From NCBI GenBank assembly GCA_964461885.1, contig CAYWVY010000046.1:1-17489 (forward strand): DNA of 17,489 nt, in the 5' to 3' direction. The notes below the pieces were generated by a model. It did not search any database. It saw only the letters and a program-made list of their open reading frames with translations, and had not been told where the DNA came from. The translations under genes and the position numbers were made by a program. Source of the DNA: UBA288 sp964461885 (GTDB lineage Archaea > Halobacteriota > Methanomicrobia > Methanomicrobiales > Methanospirillaceae). Below are positions 7,407-14,257 of the stretch, one piece after another; positions within the stretch are counted from its first letter, which is position 1; each line of letters opens with the position of its first letter.

Positions 7407-8459
7407 TCAGGGGGCGTCCGTCCCGTCGCCGAAGAGCCGGTCGACCCCGAGCAGGACGTTGATCCACCGGGTCTCCTCGCTCGCCTGGATCAGGATCAGC
7501 ACCATCAGCATCAGCGGCACGGCAAAAAGCATCCCGATCACACCCAGGAGCCAGCCGAAGAGGATCACCGCGAGCACGACGAGCACGGGCGGGATCTCGA
7601 ACGCACGCGAGGCGAAGAACGAGAAGACCGGGTTCTCGACCACCAGGTTCAGCACGGCCACGACCGCGATCACGGCGAGCGCGCCCGAGAAGCCGTACTG
7701 GATCCAGGCGAAGAAGACGGCCGGGAGGGCCGCGGCGAGCAGGCCGAGGTAGGGGATGTACCCGAGGAGGAAGGTGAGGGCCCCCCAGAGCACGGCCCCG
7801 TTGACGCCCATGGCCAGGAGGACGCCGCCGAAGGCCACCCCGTGGACGAGGTTCGTCTCGGTCCGGACCACCATGAAGTCCATCACGAACCCGCTCATGC
7901 GCGAAGCCTGGTGGAGGGCGGTGGAGTCCGGGCCGAGGATGCGGGCGGCCCGCTCGGGGAGGCGGGGCGCCTCGAGCAGCATGAAGAAGGTCGCGATCAT
8001 CACGAAGAAGAGCATCATGGCCATGCCGCCGAGGTCCGAGACCCAGCCGAGCGCGGTCCCGGCGATCGCGCCGAGATCGAGGGACGAGGCCGAGAAGGCC
8101 GGCACCGCGACCCCGAACCGGTCGAGGACGAGGAGGGCGCTCGCGATCCGCTGGTCGAGCTCGGCCTGGAAGGTCCCGATGTCGGTGACGAGCACCTGCA
8201 GCGCGTACGCGAGCAGCACGATGAGGCCGAGCAGCAGGAGGAACGCGACCAGGGTGACGACCGCGACGGCGATCCCGTGCGGGAGCCGGTGTCGCTCGAG
8301 AAACCGAACCGCCGGGAGGGCGAGCAGGGTCAGGATGAACGAGACGACCAGGATCGTGACGACCTCCGCCGACATCCGGATCCCGATCGCGATCACGAGC
8401 AGCAGCGCCGCGATCAGCAGGAGCTGGGTGGTCCGGAAGGCGGACTCCGGTATGGTCAT
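7407..8459 (-). CDS. AI-2E family transporter-like membrane protein
   Basis: A 350-residue polytopic membrane protein with about eight hydrophobic segments. The family layout is visible: two N-terminal helices, a soluble or amphipathic middle region, a helix-rich second half with GYIPYLGLLAAALPAVFFAW, and a final pair of helices with GWLLGVIGMLFAVPLM. Characterised relatives include the E. coli TqsA-type proteins and some Na+/H+ antiporters, so substrate assignment is open and no autoinducer role should be assumed in an archaeon. The ATG at 8459 is 14 bases from a minus-strand GGAGGT (8474-8479); a CTG two codons upstream would be better spaced, and a TTG at 8489 is also in frame. The stop lies 15 bases from fdhD, convergently. 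The VOC gene upstream reads the same way. Confidence 0.88.
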   Translation of the reverse strand: MTIPESAFRTTQLLLIAALLLVIAIGIRMSAEVVTILVVSFILTLLALPAVRFLERHRLPHGIAVAVVTLVAFLLLLGLIVLLAYALQVLVTDIGTFQAELDQRIASALLVLDRFGVAVPAFSASSLDLGAIAGTALGWVSDLGGMAMMLFFVMIATFFMLLEAPRLPERAARILGPDSTALHQASRMSGFVMDFMVVRTETNLVHGVAFGGVLLAMGVNGAVLWGALTFLLGYIPYLGLLAAALPAVFFAWIQYGFSGALAVIAVVAVLNLVVENPVFSFFASRAFEIPPVLVVLAVILFGWLLGVIGMLFAVPLMLMVLILIQASEETRWINVLLGVDRLFGDGTDAP

Positions 8460-8618
8460 TGACAGATAGTCGTACCTCCGAACAGACAAAGGTTCCCGAA
8501 TGCGTGCGCCGCCGGGGGGCGGGGGAGTCGCCCCGGTATCCCGGCAGATCGCGAGCCGGGAGGAGAGAGGAGTTTTCGGCCGGTCCGCACCCGGATCGCG
8601 ACGCCCTGTCTTTGCCCG

Positions 8619-8990
8619 TTACGCGACGTTCTCGTCGTCGTCGACGAGGCCGAACCGGTTGCCCTCCGTGTCCCCGCAGATCGCGAGGGAACCGACGCCC
8701 GGGATGGGCACTCGGGGCATGATGACCTTCCCGCCGAGGGCTGCAACCCTCTCCAGGTACTCCGCGACCGAGGGGACGTCCACGTAGTTCATCACCTGCT
8801 GACCGGGTTCCCCCTGCGGGCCCATGCCGCCGTTCACACCCTGCGATCCGTACAGGGCCGCGGTCGCGATGTGGTAATACTCCATCGGGTCGCCGTACTT
8901 CTCGAAGGTCCACTCGAAGAGGGAGCCGTAGAAGGACTGCGTCCGACCGATGTCGTCGGCGGGCACGTCGAAGTGAACGAGGGTCGGCAT
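8619..8990 (-). CDS. VOC superfamily (glyoxalase/bleomycin-resistance fold) protein
   Basis: A 123-residue protein with two beta-alpha-beta-beta-beta halves. The first begins MPTLVHFDVPADD with a helix around RTQSFYGSLFEW. The second begins VMNYVDVPSVAEYLERVAALGGKV and ends with CGDTEGNRFGLVDDD. H6 and E109 occupy positions often used for metal or substrate binding, and GGM...QGEPG resembles the loop of CFP32-like members (inference). The reaction is unknown. The ATG at 8990 is preferred to a TTG at 9032 because the fold begins immediately. Only a weak GGTGAA lies upstream. The gene diverges from DUF1890 and is followed by a 159-base gap before the AI-2E gene, in which I see no gene. Confidence 0.87.
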   Translation of the reverse strand: MPTLVHFDVPADDIGRTQSFYGSLFEWTFEKYGDPMEYYHIATAALYGSQGVNGGMGPQGEPGQQVMNYVDVPSVAEYLERVAALGGKVIMPRVPIPGVGSLAICGDTEGNRFGLVDDDENVA

Positions 8991-9067
8991 GAAGGTTTCA
9001 CCCTGTCCGGACGGGGGCGGGTGAACGTTCAAGTGGCCAGAGCGTGAGGTACCGTACCGGAGACACG

Positions 9068-9523
9068 ATGACGGAGACCGAAGGAAAGACCGCCCTCCTG
9101 CTGCTCGGGTGCCCGCAGGTGCCGGTCCAGACGAGCGTCGCGATCCACCTCTGCGACCAGCTCCGCGAACGGGGGATCGTGCCCGTGATCGCGGGCACGG
9201 GCTCGGCCAGGAAGCTTATCGAGGTCGCGGACCCGAAACGGCTGTACATCGGCGAGGTCGTCGACCTCGACGACTGCATCGACGCGATCGCCGAGAAGCA
9301 GCGCGACTTCGACTACGCCTATGTTTTCATCCACAACGACGGCGGGGTCAGCTACGCGGGTACGCTCTCGGCCATCTCGCGGGCCCGGCTCGTCGGGATC
9401 GTCTACGGCGAGCACGCGGAGGAGACGGCGGCATCGATCACCTTCCCGTGCGAGGTGGTCGCGACAAAGGCCACGCACAATCCGATGCCGGTCGTGGTCA
9501 AGCTCGGGAGGGTCCTGCCATGA
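9068..9523 (+). CDS. DUF1890 family protein, methanogen-specific
   Basis: A 151-residue soluble protein matching DUF1890. It shows a Rossmann-like N-terminus with LLLLGCPQVPVQT (G14, C15, P16), a VADPKRLY segment near 54-60, the block HNDGGVSYAGT at 89-99, and a C-terminal block with ATKATHNPMP around H137. The family is confined essentially to methanogens and nearly always neighbours DUF1894; its biochemical role is unknown to me. The invariant-looking C15, H89, H137 and D91 could hold a ligand or metal (inference). The ATG at 9068 with GGAGA just upstream is preferred; a GTG at 9044 is in frame and would add eight residues. The stop overlaps the DUF1894 ATG. Confidence 0.9.
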   Translation: MTETEGKTALLLLGCPQVPVQTSVAIHLCDQLRERGIVPVIAGTGSARKLIEVADPKRLYIGEVVDLDDCIDAIAEKQRDFDYAYVFIHNDGGVSYAGTLSAISRARLVGIVYGEHAEETAASITFPCEVVATKATHNPMPVVVKLGRVLP

Positions 9524-9807
9524 GCTGCATCGAGCAGATTCAGTACGAGATCCTGCTCCAGGGGGCCTCGTTCAGGGAGGGCGCCGAGTACATCAAGAAG
9601 CACTTCTCCGAGTGGTTCGAGGTCGAGCCGGGGTACCGGCTCTTCGACGCTCACCTGATCGGGGTGCCGCCCGTCGTGCTCGGCGTCGAGGGCGACGACG
9701 TGATCTTCCCGTACACGAAGCCCTGCCGCGGCACCTTCCTCCTCCGGGCGAACGGGCCGGACGAGATCGCGAAGCTCCGGGCGCGAGCGAAGAAGAAGAA
9801 GCGCTGA
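9520..9807 (+). CDS. DUF1894 family protein, methanogen-specific
   Basis: A 95-residue protein matching DUF1894: MSCIEQIQYEILL at the start, then EYIKKHF, PGYRLFD (38-43), the IGVPP turn (47-51) and the signature PYTKPCRGTF (64-73). It ends in a very basic KKKKR tail. The start overlaps the DUF1890 stop as ATGA and has GGAGG (9507-9511) eight bases upstream, so the two are co-expressed and probably made in matched amounts, consistent with a complex (inference). The function is unknown. The conserved C69 in the KPC motif is a candidate functional residue. After the stop comes a C-rich stretch and a T6 run at 9845-9850 that may terminate this transcript. Confidence 0.9.
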   Translation: MSCIEQIQYEILLQGASFREGAEYIKKHFSEWFEVEPGYRLFDAHLIGVPPVVLGVEGDDVIFPYTKPCRGTFLLRANGPDEIAKLRARAKKKKR

Positions 9808-9876
9808 TCGGCCCCCCCCCTCCTCGACTGCGCTGTACCAACCCTTTTTTGGCTTTCCGGCCCCAGTACGGGGCAC

Positions 9877-11636
9877 GTGCAGAACATCGACCTGATCCTC
9901 ACCCTGACCGGGGGTTCACGGTCGCCCTGATCTTCGGGTACATCACGCACCGGCTCGGTCTCTCGCCGATCGTCGGCTACCTGCTGGCCGGCATCGCCAT
10001 CGGCCCGTTCACGCCGGGGCTCATCGTCGACACGGGCCTTGCCGAACAGCTCGCGGAGTTCGGTGTCATCCTCTTGATGTTCGGCGTGGGCCCGCAGTTC
10101 CACGTCAGGGAGTTTCTCGAAGTCTGGCGGGTCGCCCGTGCCCGGGGCCGTCCTGCAGAGCCTGACCACGACCGTGCTCGGCGCGGTGGTGATGCACGAG
10201 CTCGGCTGGTCGTGGTCCGCCGGGATCGTCTTCGGGCTGGCCATCTCGGTTGCGAGCACGGTGGTGCTGACCCGCGTCCTCTCGGACAACAACGACCTGC
10301 ACATGCCGATCGGCCACATCTCCGTCGGCTGGCTGGTGGTTGAGGACCTCTTCACGGTCTTCGTCCTCGTCCTGCTCCCGGCCGTCTTCGGATCGGGCGA
10401 CTCCACCCCCGCCGGCCTCCTGACGACGACGGGAGTGGCGGCCATCAAGATCGTGGTGCTCGGCATCTTCACGTTCGCCGTCGGGGGAAGGGTGCTGCCC
10501 CACATCCTGAAATGGATCGCGGACACGAGCTCGCGCGAGCTCTTCACCCCTGCGGTGCTGGCGATCGGCCTCGGTATCGCCGTCGGATCGGCCCTGATCT
10601 TCGACATCTCCATGGCGCTCGGCGCGTTCCTCGCCGGGATGGTCGTTGGCCGCTCCGACTTCAGCCTGCGCGCGGCGACCGAGGCCCTGCCCTTCCAGGA
10701 CGCGTTCGCCGTGCCCTTCTTCGTCTCGGCGGGCATGCTCTTCAACTGGCACGCCCTGATCGCGTCGCCCCTGCTGGTGGTGGCCGCGCTCGCGGTCATC
10801 CTGGTCGGCAAGCCGCTCGCCGCCCTTGTTCTGGTGGTCCTCGTGCGCTACCCCCTGCGCGTGGCCCTCTCGGTCGCGCTCGTGCTGGCGCAGGTGGGCG
10901 AGGTCACGTTCATCCTCGGCACGATGGGACGGGAACTCGGGATACTCCTCGTGGAAGCCTCGAACATCCTGGTGACCGCCGCCATCATCTCGATCACCCT
11001 GAACCCCCTCCTGTACCGGGGCAGGGTCAGCATCGAGCGATGGATGGAGCGGCGCACACCGCGCCTGGCTCGGTGGATCCGGACCCACGCCGCCGGCGTC
11101 GCTGGGGAGAGCCCCGTGCCTCTCCCCGAGCCGTCGGGCCGGCTGCCCGCGATCGTCGTCGGCTACGGCTCCGTGGGCCAGACCGAGGTCCGGCTCCTCG
11201 GCGAGAACAACATCTACGTCACGGTCGTGGAGCTGAACGTGGGCACGGTGCAGGCCCTGCGGGCGGAGGGGGTCCGGGCGATCTACGGCGATGCCACGCG
11301 GATCGATACCCTGACGGAGGCCGGCGCCCTCGAGGCGAGCGTCCTGGTGCTCACCACGCCGAAGATCCACAGCTGCCACGAGATCGTCCGGTAGGTGGGG
11401 GCGCTCAACCCCGGGATCCGGGTGATCGCCCGGACCGAGTACCTGCAGGAGTGCGGAACCCTCTGCGACGCGGGAGCCGACCGCGTCATCTCGGACGAGG
11501 TCGAGGTGGCCCTCGCCGTCACCGAGTACATCCTGCAGCAGTTCGGCGCCACGCCCGACCAGATCGACGCGAGCACGTCCGCGTGCGGGACGCCCTCTCC
11601 TGCAGGACCGTGCCGACGGACGACGACGCCCGGTGA
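9877..11636 (+). pseudogene. Broken CPA2 K+/cation:proton antiporter with RCK domain (KefB/YbaL type)
   Basis: Reading through the lesions gives a KefB/YbaL-like antiporter of about 586 residues: a CPA2 membrane domain (GYLLAGIAIGPFTPG, SVASTVV, GWLVVEDL, FQDAFAVPFFVSAGMLF), then an RCK/TrkA-N domain (VVGYGSVGQ, IYGDATR). Four lesions are visible. The GTG frame from 9877 hits a TGA at 9928 because the G run at 9910-9914 is one base short. An extra C at 10135-10137 restores the frame. A TAG at 11392-11394 interrupts the RCK domain. A base is missing near 11569-11573, after which the natural tail (REHVRVRDALS) runs to a TGA at 11634. Correcting the three indels makes the length a multiple of three. 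The longest intact piece is 10138-11394. The protein is probably non-functional, unless the lesions are sequencing errors. Confidence 0.8.
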
Positions 11637-11645
11637 GCCGGGCGG

Positions 11646-11900
11646 TCACTGCACGGGCGCCGTCTCCGCGAACTCGGGGTGCTCGGCGAGGTAGGCCGCC
11701 TCCTTCGCGGCCATCTCCTCGGGGGTGAGCTCCGCCTTCATGCAGATCGAGCGGTGGGAGACGAACCGGCCACACGTGAAGTGGCCGCAGTCGTCCTCGC
11801 GCCTGCAGGCGCCGTAGCTGCCCTGCTCGAGGTCGTGATAGACGAGCGGATGCCCGGCCCGTTCCGCCTCCTCCTTTGCCGACTTCCAGGTGTCTGCCAT
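11646..11900 (-). CDS. Small Cys-containing protein of unknown function
   Basis: An 84-residue acidic soluble protein that I do not recognise. The centre holds C32, C38, H40, C43 and C53, with the core CRREDDCGHFTCGRF, a spacing that could bind zinc or another metal. The C-terminal part is helical and Glu/Ala-rich (LTPEEMAAKEAAYLAEH). The N-terminus begins MADTWKSAKEEAERAG. The ATG at 11900 has no Shine-Dalgarno, but a textbook archaeal TATA box lies 22-32 bases upstream, implying a leaderless mRNA with its own promoter. The stop lies 10 bases from the end of the broken antiporter, convergently. A clean promoter, a plausible start and ordered cysteines all argue for a real gene. Confidence 0.72.
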   Translation of the reverse strand: MADTWKSAKEEAERAGHPLVYHDLEQGSYGACRREDDCGHFTCGRFVSHRSICMKAELTPEEMAAKEAAYLAEHPEFAETAPVQ

Positions 11901-11921
11901 GTGCCCACGGGGGAGAGCCGT

Positions 11922-11932
11922 GGATATAAAGG
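11922..11932 (-). promoter_or_regulatory. Archaeal TATA box of the small Cys protein gene
   Basis: On the minus strand this reads CCTTTATATCC, close to the archaeal TATA consensus. Its centre is about 27 bases upstream of the ATG at 11900, which places the transcription start at the start codon. The bases between contain no Shine-Dalgarno. Confidence 0.65.
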
Positions 11933-11953
11933 TGCTGGAGAAGGGGGAGGCAC

Positions 11954-13414
11954 TCAGCGCGTCCGCCCGCGGGCGAGCGAGGCGCCGATCCCGGCGAGGC
12001 AGAGGAGCATGAAGAGGGCGAACGCGACCCGGATGCTGCTCACGAACGCGGAGTAGTAGGGCGGCGTGATCTCGACGCGCCCGATCATGACGGAGAAGAC
12101 CATCGTGGCGATCCCCATCGAGAGCATCTGGCCGATCAGGCGCATGGTCCCGTTCATGCCCGACGCCACGCCGTAGTACCGCCGGTCCACGGCGCTCATG
12201 ATCGCGTTGGTGTTGGGAGACGAGAAGAGGCCGAACCCGAGGCCGAGTACGAACAGGCACGCGACGATGTACCAGAGCGGGGTCGTCTCGGTCAGCAGTG
12301 CGAGGAGGGCCAGGCCCACGGCCGTCAGGCCCATGCCGATCGAGGCCACGGTTCGGGCCTCCACCCGGTCCGAGAGGCGGCCGGCGTAGGGCGAGACGAG
12401 CATCTGGACGACGGCCTGGGCGATCAGAACGAACCCGGCGGCCTGGGGCGAGAACCCCTTGGTGTACTGGAGGTAGAGGCTGAGGAGGAAGGTCACGGCG
12501 AAGGTCGCGCTGTAGTTGATCAGGGCCGCGAGGTTCGAGAAGAGGAACGTCCGGCTCTGCCGGAAGAGGTCCATGTTCAGCACGGGCGACGTGGTCCGGA
12601 GCTCGTGCCGGACGAAGACTGCGAGGATCGCGAGCCCGGCGGCGATGAGGGCGCCCCCGACGACCTCCGGGAGCATGGAGAGGCCGACCATGACCCCCAC
12701 GAGCCCGAGCGCGTAGAGGACCGAGCCCGCGAGATCGAACCGCTCCCCCCGGCACTCGGCCCACTCGCCCTTCAGTTTCAGGAGGACGAGCAGGATGACC
12801 GCGACCCCGATCGGGATGTTGATCCAGAAGATGGACCGCCACCCGAGGTGCTGGGTCAGCAGCCCGCCGAGGAGTGGGCCGACCATGAGCCCGAGGTAGA
12901 CGGCCGTGATGTAGAGGCCGAGCGAACGCCCCCGCTCCTCTTTCGGGACCACCGAGGTCAGGATGGCGAGGGTTGTCCCGAAGATCATGGCGCTCCCGGT
13001 GCCCTGGACCATCCGGACCGCGATCATGGCGGCCGTGGTCGGGACCAGGGTCTGCGCCAGGGACGCGAGGGTGAAGACGGCGATCCCAAGGAGGAAGACC
13101 TTCTTCCGGCCGTGGATGTCGGCGAGCCGGCCGAAGGGGACGATGAAGAGGGCTGAAGCCAGGAGGTACGCGGTCGCGATCCAGGAGAGCATGACCGCGT
13201 CCATGTGGAACTCGGCCCCGATCACGGGGAGGGCGATGTTCACGGCCGAACCGTCGAACGGCGTGAGAAAGCCGGAGAGGAGCGCGATCCCGAGGACGAT
13301 CCGCTTCTCGGAGCGGGTCGGAGGGGTCGGAGGGGAACGGCAGATGGTCGGGTCGCCGCCCGGCTCCGCGGCGCCGTCCCCGTTCGTCGCCCCCTGCCCC
13401 GCCCGCGACTGCAC
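11954..13414 (-). CDS. MFS drug-efflux-type transporter, DHA2 (14-TM) family
   Basis: A 486-residue membrane protein with about 14 hydrophobic segments after a roughly 38-residue hydrophilic, Gly/Pro-rich N-terminus. DHA2 hallmarks are D54 in TM1 (TPFDGSAVNIALP), motif A GRLADIHGRKKVF (about 95-107), motif C GPLLGG (179-184), and WRSIFWINIPIG (192-203). The family exports hydrophobic compounds or drugs by proton antiport; the substrate here is unknown. The GTG at 13414 is chosen because a TTTTTACC box lies about 28 bases upstream, as expected for a leaderless start. Longer in-frame starts at 13519 and 13567 would run into the divergent ABC gene and its promoter. The gene diverges from the ABC operon. 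Confidence 0.87.
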   Translation of the reverse strand: MQSRAGQGATNGDGAAEPGGDPTICRSPPTPPTRSEKRIVLGIALLSGFLTPFDGSAVNIALPVIGAEFHMDAVMLSWIATAYLLASALFIVPFGRLADIHGRKKVFLLGIAVFTLASLAQTLVPTTAAMIAVRMVQGTGSAMIFGTTLAILTSVVPKEERGRSLGLYITAVYLGLMVGPLLGGLLTQHLGWRSIFWINIPIGVAVILLVLLKLKGEWAECRGERFDLAGSVLYALGLVGVMVGLSMLPEVVGGALIAAGLAILAVFVRHELRTTSPVLNMDLFRQSRTFLFSNLAALINYSATFAVTFLLSLYLQYTKGFSPQAAGFVLIAQAVVQMLVSPYAGRLSDRVEARTVASIGMGLTAVGLALLALLTETTPLWYIVACLFVLGLGFGLFSSPNTNAIMSAVDRRYYGVASGMNGTMRLIGQMLSMGIATMVFSVMIGRVEITPPYYSAFVSSIRVAFALFMLLCLAGIGASLARGRTR

Positions 13415-13437
13415 GAAGCTCGGGTACGTGGGGAACC

Positions 13438-13447
13438 GGTAAAAACG
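13438..13447 (-). promoter_or_regulatory. Possible T-rich promoter box of the MFS gene
   Basis: On the minus strand CGTTTTTACC lies about 28 bases upstream of the GTG at 13414. It has the same TTTTTACC core as the box serving the divergent ABC gene. There is no Shine-Dalgarno before the GTG. Confidence 0.4.
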
Positions 13448-13497
13448 TGCCGTTTCCGGGCCGCGCCCGCCCCCCGCCGGGCCGGTCCATCGAGGTG

Positions 13498-13507
13498 CTT
13501 TTTTACC
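13498..13507 (+). promoter_or_regulatory. Possible T-rich promoter box of the ABC operon
   Basis: CTTTTTTACC is centred about 27 bases upstream of the ATG at 13529, with no Shine-Dalgarno in between, which suggests a leaderless transcript. It mirrors the box upstream of the divergent MFS gene. Confidence 0.45.
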
Positions 13508-13528
13508 ATTGCCATCCATCCATCTGTA

Positions 13529-14257
13529 ATGGTGGGTGTGATCGAGGCCCGGGGCCTCACCAAGCACTATGGCGAGACGCTGGCGGTCGGCGACGTCTCA
13601 CTCGAGGTGCCCGCGGGCGCGCTCTACGGGCTGCTCGGCCCGAACGGCTCGGGGAAGTCGACGACGATCCGGATGCTCTCGGGCCAGACCCGCCCCACGG
13701 CCGGGACGGCGACCGTGCTCGGCGTGGACGCCGCCACCGACCCGGTCGGGGTCCGGCGCCGGATCGGGATCATCCCCGAGCAGGAGACCCCGCCGTCGTT
13801 TCTGACAGCCGAGGAGTACCTGCGGTTCGTGGGCTCGGTCCGGGGCCTCGACGGGACGGACGAGGCCGCCTCCTGGTGGTTCGAGTTCCTGGACTTCAAC
13901 GACAAGCGCGATGTCCTCTGCAAGGACCTCTCGCGCGGCACGCGGCAGAAGCTGATGTTCGCACAGGCTTTTCTCCACCGACCCCCGCTCGCCCTGATCG
14001 ACGAGCCGCTCGTCAACTTCGACCCGATCGTCCAGCACCAGGTCAAGAAGTTCCTGGTCGACTACGTCCGGCAGGGGAACACCATCTTCCTCTCGACCCA
14101 CATCCTCGAGGTGGCCGAGGAGATCTGCACGGGCTACGCGATCCTTCACCGGGGCCGCCTGCTCAACACGGGCACGCCCGACGATCTCCGGGAGACGGGC
14201 CGACACCTGCCCGAGGTCTTCCTCGGGCTGATCGGCCGGGATCCCGCCCATGCCTGA
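13529..14257 (+). CDS. ABC transporter ATP-binding protein (ABC-2 type)
   Basis: A 242-residue nucleotide-binding subunit with every motif visible: Walker A GPNGSGKST at 37-45, Q-loop Q85 in IIPEQ, signature LSRGT at 134-138 (an LSRG variant common in ABC-2 exporters), Walker B LALIDE ending in catalytic E159, D-loop NFDP, and H-loop H191 in STHILEV. The TKHYGETLAV start and the C-terminal layout are typical of ABC-2 exporters with a separate permease. The following gene overlaps by 8 bases and supplies the membrane subunit. The substrate is unknown. The ATG at 13529 is supported by family alignment and by the T-rich box 27 bases upstream. Confidence 0.93.
   Translation: MVGVIEARGLTKHYGETLAVGDVSLEVPAGALYGLLGPNGSGKSTTIRMLSGQTRPTAGTATVLGVDAATDPVGVRRRIGIIPEQETPPSFLTAEEYLRFVGSVRGLDGTDEAASWWFEFLDFNDKRDVLCKDLSRGTRQKLMFAQAFLHRPPLALIDEPLVNFDPIVQHQVKKFLVDYVRQGNTIFLSTHILEVAEEICTGYAILHRGRLLNTGTPDDLRETGRHLPEVFLGLIGRDPAHA

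Noticed and set aside
8460..8618. Gap between the AI-2E and VOC genes considered for an RNA gene
   Set aside because: G-rich and purine-rich runs are present, but no stable extended stem or recognisable RNA fold could be read by eye.
7372..8913. 513-codon antisense-phase frame over the AI-2E gene
   Set aside because: It is the same strand but a different phase from a clear membrane protein; the Arg/Pro-rich product is an artefact of GC-rich third positions.
9910..10137. Programmed frameshifting to join the antiporter frames
   Set aside because: The shifts are opposite in sign, lie in simple G and C runs, lack a stimulatory structure that I can see, and are accompanied by a nonsense codon and a third indel.
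11392..11394. Pyrrolysine read-through at the TAG
   Set aside because: Three frameshifts in the same gene would still destroy the product, and no pyl gene is visible in the window; a nonsense mutation is simpler.
9651..11775. Long antisense open frames (386 and 556 codons) over DUF1894 and the antiporter
   Set aside because: Composition is charged and low-complexity, there is no recognisable domain, and they cross several genes on the other strand; typical high-GC shadow frames.
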